Source: an uncultured Paracoccaceae bacterium
GTDB lineage: Bacteria; Pseudomonadota; Alphaproteobacteria; Rhodobacterales; Rhodobacteraceae
Direction of reading: 5' to 3'
Assembly (NCBI GenBank): GCA_947495295.1
Contig: CANLYJ010000001.1
Location: 1,488,001-1,552,000, forward strand
Length of the DNA stretch: 64,000 nucleotides
Under the pieces are notes generated by a model that was not told the DNA's origin, ran no database searches, and was given only the letters and a program-made list of their open reading frames with translations. The number at the start of each line of letters is the position of its first letter. Within the stretch, counting starts at the first letter, position 1. Below, piece after piece: positions 48,720 to 57,932 of the stretch. The position numbers and the translations under genes are program-made.

Positions 48720-50636
48720 CTATGCGTCCTGCGCCTTGGGCGTAGGCATCTGCCCTGTATCAAGGATCGTCATCATTTCATCATGCAATTCAGCCTCGCG
48801 CGGGCCGATAATCTCCTGCACACGGGCGACATAAACCTCATTCTCCATCACTGGAATCGCCGGATCATAGGCATCAGCAAGCGATATCATCGACGCGCGG
48901 TCAGCGCGATTAAACGCCTCAACCATCAGCGCGGCACGGTCCCCCGCGATCCCCATCGCCTCCAACGTCGAACGGCCCATGCGCAGCGAACTGTCATAGG
49001 TATCGCGAATGATATCGCGGCAACCAGCGGCCCATAACTCATAGACATGATGTCGGTCGACTGCGCGCGCCACGATATGTACTTGCGCGTAATTCTGACT
49101 GACATAGCGCACCAGTTCGGTGATCTTCTCGCGTTCATCAATGGCGATAACCAGAATCTTCGCCTCATGCAGACCCGCCGCATGCAAAAGATCAGGGCGG
49201 GTTGCATCACCGTAATAGATGCGGGCGCCAAAAATACGCATGTTTTCCAGATGCTTGGCGTTATAGTCGATGACGGTCAGGCTATAACCCGCCGCACTTA
49301 GAATGCGCCGGACAATGCCACCAACACGGCCAGCACCCGCGATGATCACCTCGCCCTGTTCCGCAATTTCATCGGCATCACGGGCGTCATCCCCGATCGC
49401 CCGCGCCGCGATCACACGGTCATAAAAGATGAACAAAAGCGGGGTCAGCATCATCGACAGCGCCACAACCAGCAGCAACTGATCCGCCAGCGCCTGCGGA
49501 ATGACGGCATTGGCGACAGTAAAAGACAACAAGACAAAGCCGAACTCACCCGCCTGCGCCAGCCCCAGCGCCATCAGCCACCTGTCTGTCCCACGAATGC
49601 CAAAGGCAAAGCTAAGCGCCACCAACACCCCCGCCTTCAACGCAATCAACCCAACGGTCAACCCGATGATCAGTGCAAGGTTTTCAGCCAACAACGTGAA
49701 ATTCACGGCCGCCCCGACCGTCATAAAGAACAGCCCCAGCAACAGCCCTTTGAACGGGTCGATATCGGATTCCAGCTCATGCCGGTATTCGCTATTGGCC
49801 AGCACCACACCGGCAAGGAAAGTGCCAAGCGCAGGGGACAGTCCCACCAGCGACATCAGCAAAGCAATTCCCACAACCATCATCAGGGCGGTAGCGGTGA
49901 ACAATTCCCGCAAATTGGCCGCCGCAATAAACCGAAAAATCGGGCGAGTGAGGAAACTACCCACCCCGACCACCGCCGCGATTGCAGCCAGATTGACCAG
50001 GGCCGTCTGCCAACCGTTCAGACCGGCAACCAGGCTCATCCCGCTGCCATGATCACCGTCATCACCATGACCCGCATCAGCGCCATGTGCCACGTCGCCT
50101 GCCGCATCCATCAATTCCGGCACCGCCAACAGTGGCAGCAAAGCCAGCATCGGGATCACAGCAATATCCTGCATCAGCAGAACTGAAAAACTGCCCTGCC
50201 CGCCATCACTTTTCATCAACCCTTTTTCATTCAGGGTTTGCAGCACAATCGCGGTCGAACTCAGCGCCAACACAAGGCCCACGGCCAGCGCCACGGTCCA
50301 ACTCAGGCCAAACAGCATCGCAATGCCCATCACCGCCAGCGTCGTCAGCCCGATCTGCCCGCCGCCAAGGCCCAAAAGCCGCCCACGCATCGACCAAAGC
50401 AGCTTGGGCTCCAGCTCCAGCCCCACAAGGAACAGCATCATCACCACGCCGAATTCTGCGAAATGCTGGATCGAGATCACATCAACATGCAGCCAGGCCA
50501 GAACCGGACTAATCACGATCCCCGCAATCAGATAGCCCAGCACAGACCCAAGACCCAACCGTGTCGCAATCGGCACGGCAACAACGCCCGCTATCAGAAA
50601 AATGAAGGCCAGCAGCAGAAAATCGGTCATCGTCAC
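48720..50636 (-). CDS. CPA2-family K+(Na+)/H+ antiporter (KefB/KefC-like)
   Basis: This is a 638-residue protein. Residues 1-~400 form about twelve helices of the CPA2 exchanger (LGYLIAGIVISPVLAW, FGVVMMLFLVGLELEPKLLW, LALSSTAIVLQTL). Residues ~410-560 are a TrkA-N nucleotide-binding domain (VIIAGAGRVGGIVRRIL, LVIAIDE). Between helices lies an unusual His/Asp stretch, DVAHGADAGHGDDGDHGSG (about 182-200), that could sense metal or pH on one side of the membrane. It should release K+ or Na+ in exchange for protons. Confidence 0.92.
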   Translation of the reverse strand: MTMTDFLLLAFIFLIAGVVAVPIATRLGLGSVLGYLIAGIVISPVLAWLHVDVISIQHFAEFGVVMMLFLVGLELEPKLLWSMRGRLLGLGGGQIGLTTLAVMGIAMLFGLSWTVALAVGLVLALSSTAIVLQTLNEKGLMKSDGGQGSFSVLLMQDIAVIPMLALLPLLAVPELMDAAGDVAHGADAGHGDDGDHGSGMSLVAGLNGWQTALVNLAAIAAVVGVGSFLTRPIFRFIAAANLRELFTATALMMVVGIALLMSLVGLSPALGTFLAGVVLANSEYRHELESDIDPFKGLLLGLFFMTVGAAVNFTLLAENLALIIGLTVGLIALKAGVLVALSFAFGIRGTDRWLMALGLAQAGEFGFVLLSFTVANAVIPQALADQLLLVVALSMMLTPLLFIFYDRVIAARAIGDDARDADEIAEQGEVIIAGAGRVGGIVRRILSAAGYSLTVIDYNAKHLENMRIFGARIYYGDATRPDLLHAAGLHEAKILVIAIDEREKITELVRYVSQNYAQVHIVARAVDRHHVYELWAAGCRDIIRDTYDSSLRMGRSTLEAMGIAGDRAALMVEAFNRADRASMISLADAYDPAIPVMENEVYVARVQEIIGPREAELHDEMMTILDTGQMPTPKAQDA

Positions 50637-50719
50637 ATCCCCCGTATCACCAAAATGATGCCCCGCTGCGGCACTGATGGCCAGTGCTTTTCACCCCAGT
50701 TGCAGGTTTGCGGGTCGAT

Positions 50720-51499
50720 CTATCCCAACCGTCCGTAAAAGGTCATGCGCGCGCTTTCAGACAAGGCCACACCCGGTTCGGCGTTATAGGCCAGAACCGC
50801 AAGAATACGTGTTTTGTCGCTTTGATTTGGGGCAACCCGGTGGATCGCGTTGCGTCCGCGAAACAACACCAGCGTACCCGGCGCCATGGTCAATACCTGC
50901 GGTTCCAACGCGCCATCCAACAACGCGCCAACAGCGTCGTAATTCATGTCCCCTGCATCCGCATCACGCAGATCCTTGACGTATTCGAACGCGCCGCCCG
51001 CATCAGGTTTCTGGATCAGCAGTGTGATTGCAAAGGATGAATTGTCAAAATGCCAGCCCAGTTCCTGCCCCCGATTGGCATAGTGGATATTGATCGACGA
51101 CAGCGGGTCCGCATAGGCATGCAACCCCACCTGCCCGGTCACGGCAGAGACGAAATCACGAAACATCGGCGCATCATAAAGCACACGCAAGGGCGAGGTC
51201 GCATCGATCATATCGTCACAAACACAGCCCTTGGAGGATGTGACCTGCCGGTTGGCCGGATGGCTCTGTGGAAAATCAGGGTTATGCGGCTTCAAATAGA
51301 CAGAGTGATCTTGCGCACAGAAATAGGCTTGATCCTGTTTGGCCTCGGACTCTGCCAGGATCAAGGAAAGCGCTTCTGGGCGGATGAAGTCGGGCAAAAC
51401 CAACACGCCGTCATCTTTCAATGTCACCGCACAGTTTTTCCGAAACCCGGCATCGGTAACGGGATAGCTTTCCATGTCCACAATGTCTGTCAGGCGCAT
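50720..51499 (-). CDS. Fe(II)/2-oxoglutarate-dependent dioxygenase of unknown substrate
   Basis: This 259-residue double-stranded beta-helix enzyme has iron ligands His 150 and Asp 152 (GWHFDNSS) with His 220 (AIHRVAPN); Arg 231 (KTRILAV) should hold 2-oxoglutarate. The intact Asp argues for hydroxylation and against halogenation, since halogenases lose it. It resembles HalD/ArpA-type proteins that act on free amino acids or related small molecules. Residues 60-95 contain CAQDHSVYL and GCVCDD, perhaps a lid. It stands alone, with no pathway genes at its side. Confidence 0.83.
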   Translation of the reverse strand: MRLTDIVDMESYPVTDAGFRKNCAVTLKDDGVLVLPDFIRPEALSLILAESEAKQDQAYFCAQDHSVYLKPHNPDFPQSHPANRQVTSSKGCVCDDMIDATSPLRVLYDAPMFRDFVSAVTGQVGLHAYADPLSSINIHYANRGQELGWHFDNSSFAITLLIQKPDAGGAFEYVKDLRDADAGDMNYDAVGALLDGALEPQVLTMAPGTLVLFRGRNAIHRVAPNQSDKTRILAVLAYNAEPGVALSESARMTFYGRLG

Positions 51500-51545
51500 G
51501 ACTTGATCCCCTCGCCGTTTCAGTCGTTAAACCATAAATCGCAAA

Positions 51546-51573
51546 AGAAAAAAGGGGGACCGAAGTCCCCCTG
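51546..51573 (-). terminator. UUCG-loop terminator downstream of nrdJ
   Basis: On the - strand AGGGGGAC-TTCG-GTCCCCCT is followed by TTTTTCTTTT. The eight-base stem is capped by the very stable C(UUCG)G tetraloop. It is about 160 bp beyond the nrdJ stop and is the first terminator after it. Confidence 0.85.
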
Positions 51574-51674
51574 TAGTTTCGCTGATCAGGCTCACTCTTT
51601 ATATACCGCTCGGTTTGTTGCCTGCGGCCCGATCCACGCCAGGGCAAGCGCACCCGCCCCGGATATCTTGCGAC

Positions 51675-51733
51675 GAAGAAATTTCGTTACGAAATTTCTT
51701 CAGTATGCGAGATTTTTCGTAACGAAAAATCTC
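51675..51733. repeat. Two adjacent perfect palindromes at the nrdJ 3' end
   Basis: The first is GAAGAAATTTCG-TTA-CGAAATTTCTTC (51675-51701). The second is GAGATTTTTCG-TAA-CGAAAAATCTC (51709-51733), seven bases away. They share the core TTTCGT[T/A]ACGAAA but differ in the outer stem. The second runs into the nrdJ stop codon (51732-51734). A similar palindrome lies on the pdxH stop at 57151-57179. Confidence 0.8.
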
Positions 51734-54700
51734 AGCTACAGCCGGATGTTCCACCGCATGTGTTGCACTTCATGCAGGTGCCGTTCCGCACCAGCGTGTA
51801 ATTTCCGCATTCCCCACATGGGTCACCTTCATAGCCTTGCATCTTGGCCTTATCACGGGCCGACAGGCTGGCCGTTCCCGTGGCAACGGTTGATGTATCC
51901 GTCTCTGGCACGAGGGTTTGCAAGGCCGCTGATGGATCGCTACCCGTGGCCAGTGCCGTGGCACCTGCCCCGCCTTGCAGCACAACCAGATCCTGCGGCA
52001 TCCGCTTGCGCAGATACCCCGTCGATGAAATCTGTTTAAGCACTTCCAGCGACCGTGTCGCGGCGTTCTCGGTTGGTGCCTGAATGTTGGACACGCCTTC
52101 CTGCTCACCCCGGCCTACATCGTCAAATGTCGCCCCTTCGGGCTTCACATGCGCCAGATCGGTGCGGTCGAGATAGGAAACAGCCAACTCGCGGAAGATA
52201 TAATCAAGGATCGAGGTCGCATTCTTGATGCTGTCATTCCCCTGCACCATGCCAGCAGGCTCGAATTTGGTGAATGTGAACGCATCCACGAATTCCTCCA
52301 GCGGCACACCATATTGCAAGCCCACGGATACGGCGATGGCAAAATTATTCATCATCGCCCGGAAGCCGGCGCCTTCCTTATGCATGTCGATGAAAATCTC
52401 ACCCAAGGAGCCGTCTTCATACTCGCCCGTCCGCAGATAGACCTTATGCCCGCCGACGATGGCCTTCTGGGTATACCCCTTGCGCCGCTGCGGCATCTTT
52501 TCACGTTCGCGATTGCGCACTTCCTGCACAATGATCTTTTCGACGATCTTTTCGGCCAGCACAGCGGCCTTTTCCTGTGTGCTGCCGGACTCGAGCGTTT
52601 CCATCGCCTCATCATCATCTTCGACCAATGCGGCGGCCAATGGTTGTGACAGCTTCGATCCGTCACGGTAGAGCGCATTGGCTTTCACACCAAGCGACCA
52701 GGACAACTCATAAGCCTTCTGGCAATCCTCAATCGTCGCGTCATTGGGCATGTTGATCGTCTTGGAAATCGCGCCCGAGATGAACGACTGCGCCGCCGCC
52801 ATCATATAGATATGGCTGTCAACACTCAGATAACGCTGGCCTTTTTTGCCGCACGGGTTGGCACAGTCAAAGACATTGTAATGCTCTGCCTTCAGATGCG
52901 GCGCGTCTTCCAATGTCATCGTACCGCAGACATGGTCATTGGCGGCATCGATATCCTGCTTGCTGTAACCAAGGTGGCGCAGCAGATCAAAGGTCGGATC
53001 ATTCAGCTTGGCGGCCGGAATACCCAAGGTCTTGGTGCAAAACTCCTCGCCCAGCGTCCACTGGTTGAACACGAACCGGATATCAAAGGCAGATGCCAGC
53101 GCGGCCTCAACCTTGTCCAATTCCGCCTGTCCAAACCCATGGCCGATCAGCGATGTGTGGTTGATTGCTGGCGCCTGCCCGATGGAGCCATGGCCGACGG
53201 CGTAGGCGATGATCTCTTCAATCTCGGCAGAACCGTAGCCCAGCGTTTCCAGCGCCGCAGGCACCGACTGGTTGATGATCTTGAAATAGCCGCCACCGGC
53301 CAGTTTCTTGAACTTGACCAAGGCGAAATCTGGCTCGATCCCGGTTGTGTCGCAATCCATGACCAGACCAATGGTGCCGGTGGGTGCGATGACCGACACC
53401 TGTGCGTTGCGATAGCCATGTTTCTTACCCAGGGCCAACGCCTCATCCCAGGATGACACCGCCAGTTCCACCAACCGCTGATCGGGGCAATTGGCATGGT
53501 CCAACGGAACCGGCTTCACATCCAGCTTGTCATAGCCGGTGGTTTTACCTGTCGCTGCCTGCCGGTGGTTCTTGATCACCCGCAGCATATGCTTGGCGTT
53601 TTTCTTGTAGCCGGAAAATGCGCCCAGCTCGCCAGCCATCTCGGCGGATGTGGCATAGGACACGCCCGACATGATCGCCGTCAGTGCAGCACCCATGGCA
53701 CGGCCTTCGTCACTGTCATAGCCGTAGCCCATATTCATCAGCAGCCCGCCGATATTGGCGTAACCCAGCCCCAAAGTGCGGAAATCATAAGACCGCTGCG
53801 CGATCTCCTTGGATGGGAACTGCGCCATCATCACCGAGATTTCGAGGGTCACCGTCCACAGACGGGTCGCATGCATGTAATCCTCTGCCTGAAACTGCCC
53901 ATCCTTGTAGAATGTCAACAGGTTCATCGATGCCAGGTTACAGGCCGTGTCATCAAGGAACATATATTCAGAACAAGGGTTTGAGCCGCGAATTTCACCA
54001 TCTTCGGGGCATGTATGCCAGGCATTGACCGTGTCGTGATACTGGATGCCGGGATCGGCGCAGGCCCATGCAGCATGGCCAACCTGCTCCCACAAATCGC
54101 GGGCTTTGATGATCCGGGCGCATTCACCATTCTTGCGGTTGATCAGCTTCCAATCGGCGTCATCTTCAACGGCCTTCAGGAAAGCATCAGTCACGCGGAT
54201 CGAGTTGTTGGAGTTCTGACCGGACACGCTGGAATAGGCTTCGGAATCCCAATCGGTGTCATAGGTCGGGAATTCGATGCTGGAATAGCCCTGCTTGGCA
54301 TAATCCAGCACCCGCTTGATGTAAGTCTCTGGAATGGCGGACTTCTTGGCGTCCTTGACGGCAGCGGCCAGCGTGTCGTTGGTTTTAGGGTCGTAGGCAG
54401 ACACCTCTTCCCCGTCCCATGATTTGATCGCCTGGAAGATCGCGTTCAGGTAACGCTCGTGCATTTTTGAACCGGCAACGATGCTGGCAACCTTCTGCTC
54501 TTCGATCACCTTCCAGTTGATGAATTCTTCGATATCGGGGTGGTCGGCATCCACGATCACCATCTTGGCGGCGCGGCGGGTTGTGCCACCGGATTTGATC
54601 GCACCCGCAGCGCGGTCGCCGATTTTCAGGAAACCCATCAGGCCGGATGACTTGCCACCACCCGACAGCGGCTCACCTTCGCCGCGCAGCGATGAAAAGT

Positions 54701-55376
54701 TGGTGCCCGTGCCAGAACCATATTTGAACAGGCGCGCCTCGCGGACCCACAGGTCCATGATGCCACCGTCATTGACCAGATCATCATCAACCGACTGGAT
54801 GAAACAGGCATGCGGCTGCGGATGCTCATAGCTGGATGTGGATTTGGTCAGCTCACCGGTTTTGTAGTCCACATAGTGGTGACCCTGCGCAGGCCCGTCG
54901 ATCCCATAGGCCCAGTGCAGACCTGTATTGAACCATTGCGGGCTGTTGGGCGCAGCGCGCTGGGTGGCCAGCATATAGCGCATTTCGTCGAAATAGGCGC
55001 GGGCATCATCCTCGGATAAGAAATAGCCGCCTTTCCAACCCCAATATGTCCAGGCGCCTGCCAGACGGTCAAACACCTGCTTGGCAGATGTCTCACCACC
55101 AAATGTGGCACCTTTGGCGGGCACTGACTTCCACAGGAACTCTGGAACACCCTTTTCCTTCACCTTTTTCAGCGCGGACGGAACACCAGCCTTGCGGAAA
55201 TATTTCTGCGCGATGACGTCAGAGGCAACCTGGCTCCAACTGGCCGGGATCTCACAATTCTCAAGTTTGAAAACGATTGTCCCATCAGGGTTACGAATCT
55301 CTGATGTTGTCGCTTTGAACGCCAGTTCTGCATATGCATCCTGGCCATCCTTGGTGAAGTTGCGTTCGATCTGCAT
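51732..55376 (-). CDS. nrdJ: B12-dependent (class II) ribonucleotide reductase NrdJ
   Basis: This 1214-residue enzyme makes deoxyribonucleotides with adenosylcobalamin as radical source, with or without oxygen. The N-terminus holds [23 protein letters not shown]; the catalytic barrel contains [18 protein letters not shown] with active-site cysteine, and NSPQWFNTG. The C-terminus ends in a CxxC-x-CxxC redox/zinc tail ([23 protein letters not shown]), the usual electron-transfer arm. The length is normal. It is transcribed alone after a 550-bp leader region with candidate NrdR and CtrA sites. Confidence 0.97.
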   Translation of the reverse strand: MQIERNFTKDGQDAYAELAFKATTSEIRNPDGTIVFKLENCEIPASWSQVASDVIAQKYFRKAGVPSALKKVKEKGVPEFLWKSVPAKGATFGGETSAKQVFDRLAGAWTYWGWKGGYFLSEDDARAYFDEMRYMLATQRAAPNSPQWFNTGLHWAYGIDGPAQGHHYVDYKTGELTKSTSSYEHPQPHACFIQSVDDDLVNDGGIMDLWVREARLFKYGSGTGTNFSSLRGEGEPLSGGGKSSGLMGFLKIGDRAAGAIKSGGTTRRAAKMVIVDADHPDIEEFINWKVIEEQKVASIVAGSKMHERYLNAIFQAIKSWDGEEVSAYDPKTNDTLAAAVKDAKKSAIPETYIKRVLDYAKQGYSSIEFPTYDTDWDSEAYSSVSGQNSNNSIRVTDAFLKAVEDDADWKLINRKNGECARIIKARDLWEQVGHAAWACADPGIQYHDTVNAWHTCPEDGEIRGSNPCSEYMFLDDTACNLASMNLLTFYKDGQFQAEDYMHATRLWTVTLEISVMMAQFPSKEIAQRSYDFRTLGLGYANIGGLLMNMGYGYDSDEGRAMGAALTAIMSGVSYATSAEMAGELGAFSGYKKNAKHMLRVIKNHRQAATGKTTGYDKLDVKPVPLDHANCPDQRLVELAVSSWDEALALGKKHGYRNAQVSVIAPTGTIGLVMDCDTTGIEPDFALVKFKKLAGGGYFKIINQSVPAALETLGYGSAEIEEIIAYAVGHGSIGQAPAINHTSLIGHGFGQAELDKVEAALASAFDIRFVFNQWTLGEEFCTKTLGIPAAKLNDPTFDLLRHLGYSKQDIDAANDHVCGTMTLEDAPHLKAEHYNVFDCANPCGKKGQRYLSVDSHIYMMAAAQSFISGAISKTINMPNDATIEDCQKAYELSWSLGVKANALYRDGSKLSQPLAAALVEDDDEAMETLESGSTQEKAAVLAEKIVEKIIVQEVRNREREKMPQRRKGYTQKAIVGGHKVYLRTGEYEDGSLGEIFIDMHKEGAGFRAMMNNFAIAVSVGLQYGVPLEEFVDAFTFTKFEPAGMVQGNDSIKNATSILDYIFRELAVSYLDRTDLAHVKPEGATFDDVGRGEQEGVSNIQAPTENAATRSLEVLKQISSTGYLRKRMPQDLVVLQGGAGATALATGSDPSAALQTLVPETDTSTVATGTASLSARDKAKMQGYEGDPCGECGNYTLVRNGTCMKCNTCGGTSGCS

Positions 55377-55566
55377 TCTTGCTGCCCCTACTTCTGTCTA
55401 CTGCCGTCGTTGCGGCAAATACCTGGAAAGCACCGATTAGACGGCGCGCATTTGTGTCGTCGCGATAGTTTCAGGCCGCATTCGACCGCCCGGCCAAAAG
55501 CCGGGTTTCGTTCGTGACGCCGTTATTCGGATGCGCCCGCCTGCTGAAACTGTCCCCGTGCCGATA

Positions 55567-55579
55567 CCACATCTAGTGT
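55567..55579 (-). promoter_or_regulatory. Candidate NrdR box upstream of nrdJ
   Basis: On the - strand this reads ACACTAGATGTGG and continues TAT, matching the NrdR palindrome ACACTATATATAGTGT at 12 of 16 positions. A second, weaker half-site ACACTAAATGTCG lies at 55639-55651 (+ strand), 72 bp away, close to seven helical turns. NrdR sites usually come in phased pairs. It is about 190 bp before nrdJ. Confidence 0.4.
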
Positions 55580-55837
55580 CGTCGTGACCGGCCCGCACAA
55601 CTTGACGTATCTAGCCCTAGGGGGTCAACGGATTTTTAACACTAAATGTCGATTAAAGAACTTGACGGATTTGTGACAGAGTGGGTGGCGTGCAGGGTTT
55701 GTGATTCATGCACCGCTTTATCCACAAGGCACAATTTATCACGATTTTGAGAAACCCTTTTGTTCGGCCCACTTAGCGCCGATGGCTCATTTCTTGGGTG
55801 AGGATTACAGCGCATGTTCCGGCCCAATTAGACAAGA

Positions 55838-55853
55838 TTAACAAAGAATTAAC
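55838..55853. promoter_or_regulatory. Perfect CtrA-type box
   Basis: TTAACAAAGAATTAAC fits the full CtrA site TTAA-N7-TTAAC without mismatch. It lies 460 bp upstream of nrdJ and 80 bp from the tRNA-Pro gene end. ChpT, part of the CtrA phosphorelay, is encoded at 9040-9630. Confidence 0.5.
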
Positions 55854-55895
55854 ATCCGCAGCGGGTGGCCAGACAGCCATAGGCAGAAACAAATA

Positions 55896-55914
55896 AACCG
55901 CCGAATCGGCGGTT
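55896..55914 (-). terminator. Terminator after tRNA-Pro
   Basis: AACCGCCG-AAT-CGGCGGTT is a perfect eight-base stem; on the - strand TTATTTGTTT follows. It lies 20 bp past the tRNA 3' end. Confidence 0.75.
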
Positions 55915-55934
55915 CATTTATCAAGATTTTGAAG

Positions 55935-56011
55935 TGGTCGGGGCGGAGAGATTCGAACTCCCGACCCTCTGTTCCCAAAACAGATGCGCTACCAGGCTGC
56001 GCTACGCCCCG
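55935..56011 (-). tRNA. tRNA-Pro (UGG)
   Basis: On the - strand the 77-base gene begins CGGGGCG and ends in encoded CCA (55935-55937). The anticodon stem-loop TCTGT-TTTGGGA-ACAGA gives anticodon TGG. The GGTAGCGC D-arm and GTTCGAATC T-loop are intact. No integrase is next to it. Confidence 0.97.
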
Positions 56012-56055
56012 GACCATGGCGTGTCTTTAGCCCCCCGAAACTGATTTGAAAAGCC

Positions 56056-56532
56056 CTAACTTTCCGAAGTTTGTTCACAAGGCAGGATCGCATCCGCGCC
56101 AAAGCTGGGATGCTGCAAAACGTCCCCCTCTGCGATGCCCAGACGGGCCGCCAACCCGCCGTTGATTTCAAGCACGGCCAATATACCGTCACCGCCCGGA
56201 ATAGCGGTCAGGTCACCCGGAATCGCATTTTCATGCACCGACATCACCTCACCCAAGGGGCCAACAAAAACCATATCAAGCGGGATCAGCGTGTTCTTCA
56301 TCCAGAAACTGACCCGCTGCGGTTCTTCATAGATAAACAGCATGCCCGCCAACGTGGGCATCTGTTCGACAAACATCAGCCCTTGCGCGCGCTCTTGCGG
56401 ATCGTCGGCCACATCAACAGTAAAGGTGGCCTGCCCCCAGTCGCCAACAACCGCAACCTTGTCCTCGGCGCAAAGCCCCCAGACAGGCTGCCCGGCCAGC
56501 ACAATCAGCGCAGCCGTCAGATAGCATTTCAC
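56056..56532 (-). CDS. DUF192 exported protein
   Basis: This 158-residue protein has a Sec signal (MKCYLTAALIVLAGQPVWG). DUF192 follows: TFTVDVADDPQERAQGLMF, then FWMKNTLIPLDMVFV (near residue 76) and ILEINGG-like LAVLEINGGLA. Family members are small periplasmic beta proteins without known activity. ATG overlaps the stop of the cold-shock gene upstream (ATGA), so the two are co-translated. Confidence 0.9.
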   Translation of the reverse strand: MKCYLTAALIVLAGQPVWGLCAEDKVAVVGDWGQATFTVDVADDPQERAQGLMFVEQMPTLAGMLFIYEEPQRVSFWMKNTLIPLDMVFVGPLGEVMSVHENAIPGDLTAIPGGDGILAVLEINGGLAARLGIAEGDVLQHPSFGADAILPCEQTSES

Positions 56533-57056
56533 TTGACTGCGGCCTCCCAGCCGACGACCTCGATGGCCATGCGGCCGCGTTCGCCATCCACCAGTCGCAA
56601 ACCGACGGCCTCACCAGATTGCAGATCAGACAGACCTGACCGGCGCAGCACCTCGACATGGATAAAGACGTCTTCGTCATTGCCAAAGATATTGGCAAAA
56701 CCAAAACCCTTCGCCTTGTCGAACCACTTTACCCGGGCCGGTTCAATCGGCCGCTTGAGGATATCCTCCGGCGTAAATTCCATCATATCCCGCAACGGAA
56801 CGGATGTGTCGGCCTGTGGTGGTGTGATCGATAACACTTGGGTGGCTTGTAAACCACGCTGCGTGTCCTGCACGAGAATCTCGATAGCAGAGCCGTCAAC
56901 GACGGATCCCTGACCGAAATTTCGCAAGACATTGGCGTGCAAGAGTATGTCCGGGCCGCCCAAGTCAGCCACGACAAACCCGAACCCCTTGGTCGGATCA
57001 AACCACTTCACCTGGCCATTCACCTGCCGTTGTCCGCCGGTGTCCTGCGTATTCAT
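56529..57056 (-). CDS. Double cold-shock-domain protein
   Basis: This 175-residue protein has two CSDs. CSD 1 is residues ~12-78 with GQVKWFDPTKGFGFVV. CSD 2 is ~105-172 with ARVKWFDKAKGFGFANIFGNDEDVFIHVEVL. Both keep the RNP1 pattern K-G-F-G-F; RNP2 is weaker in the first (DILLHANVL). It should bind single-stranded nucleic acid as an RNA chaperone. Two-domain CSPs are common in alphaproteobacteria. It is co-translated with DUF192. Confidence 0.93.
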   Translation of the reverse strand: MNTQDTGGQRQVNGQVKWFDPTKGFGFVVADLGGPDILLHANVLRNFGQGSVVDGSAIEILVQDTQRGLQATQVLSITPPQADTSVPLRDMMEFTPEDILKRPIEPARVKWFDKAKGFGFANIFGNDEDVFIHVEVLRRSGLSDLQSGEAVGLRLVDGERGRMAIEVVGWEAAVK

Positions 57057-57150
57057 CTTGTCTTCCCCTAAACGGCACCGTTTTGAACGATGTCGCCGAC
57101 TTTAACTTCTACTTCCGATCACGACCAGAAAACCGCCCAAACATCAAGGC

Positions 57151-57179
57151 CTTGCATTTCACGATACGTGAAATTCAAG
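57151..57179. repeat. Palindrome on the pdxH stop codon
   Basis: CTTGCATTTCACG-ATA-CGTGAAATTCAAG pairs over 13 bases with one mismatch. It covers the pdxH stop (57175-57177). The layout is like the palindromes on the nrdJ 3' end: TTTC[A]CG, a three-base AT loop, CG[T]GAAA. Confidence 0.7.
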
Positions 57180-57780
57180 GATTTAATCGGGTAATTTCCC
57201 AGTCTTGATCAATTGCCATGCGTGACCACCGAAACCGGTCATGCAGTCTAAATTGACCGTCGGACCAAAACTCGATCTCCAACGGCGCGATACGATACCC
57301 GCCCCAAAAGGGTGGACGTTCCGGGTCCATCCCCTTTTGCATCGTTACTTTTGCAACGTCCGCCATCAAAGACGCACGCGACGTGAGCGGTTGCGATTGC
57401 CGCGACGCCCACGCTCCCAACCTACTCTTGAGTGAGCGGGACTGATAGTACGAATCGGCGATTTCACCGTCTTCTTTGCTGACCAGACCACGCACCCTGA
57501 TTTGCCGTGCAAGGGATTTCCAATGCATGACAAACGCAGCCTTACCGGCATGTGCGATCTCTGACGCCTTTTTGCTCTCATAATTACTATAGAAAACAAA
57601 CGCTTCGGCTTCAATCTCCTTCAACAGGACCATCCGCACATTTGGCAAGCCTTCAGCATCGGCCGTCGCCAATGCTATTGCGTTCGGATCATTGGGTTCA
57701 GCCTTGGACGCTTCCTCCAGCCATGCCCGCGCGATATCGAACGGGTCATTGCCCGCAAATATGCCGTCCCGATCAGACAT
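57175..57780 (-). CDS. pdxH: Pyridoxamine 5'-phosphate oxidase
   Basis: This 201-residue FMN enzyme makes pyridoxal phosphate from PNP or PMP. Family signatures are [27 protein letters not shown] (FMN-binding, residues ~48-74), [29 protein letters not shown], and the end HDRFRWSR. The C-terminal residues WEITRLNP are the usual R-L-x-P ending. It is divergent from fabI across 152 bp. Confidence 0.96.
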   Translation of the reverse strand: MSDRDGIFAGNDPFDIARAWLEEASKAEPNDPNAIALATADAEGLPNVRMVLLKEIEAEAFVFYSNYESKKASEIAHAGKAAFVMHWKSLARQIRVRGLVSKEDGEIADSYYQSRSLKSRLGAWASRQSQPLTSRASLMADVAKVTMQKGMDPERPPFWGGYRIAPLEIEFWSDGQFRLHDRFRWSRMAIDQDWEITRLNP

Positions 57781-57932
57781 TGCCGATCCCTGTTTACGCC
57801 CCCGCCGTAACGGTTATGAGCAATCCAACACAGTGGCAACCACTTTACCTGACTTCGGCAACAGGTTGCTGACGGGTTGGCAATGGCATAAACCACTTTT
57901 GACACCGTCAAATGGGACAAAGGACACATGAA

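Larger units (their letters stand above)
55377..55934. other. Non-coding region between nrdJ and tRNA-Pro
   Basis: About 560 bp without a gene. From the nrdJ side it holds a short hairpin (CCCGGC-CAAAA-GCCGGG, 55489-55505), an NrdR-like box (55567-55579) and a weaker copy (55639-55651), a CtrA-type box (55838-55853) and the tRNA-Pro terminator (55896-55914). I looked for a cobalamin riboswitch and saw no convincing B12-box core. Confidence 0.55.

Noticed and set aside
55642..55827. 61-codon - strand frame in the nrdJ leader
   Set aside because: No Shine-Dalgarno, odd composition, and it lies in a region with regulatory motifs; nothing supports translation.
55377..55900. Cobalamin riboswitch before nrdJ
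   Set aside because: No convincing B12-box core was seen; a class II enzyme depends on B12, so repression by B12 would also be unexpected.
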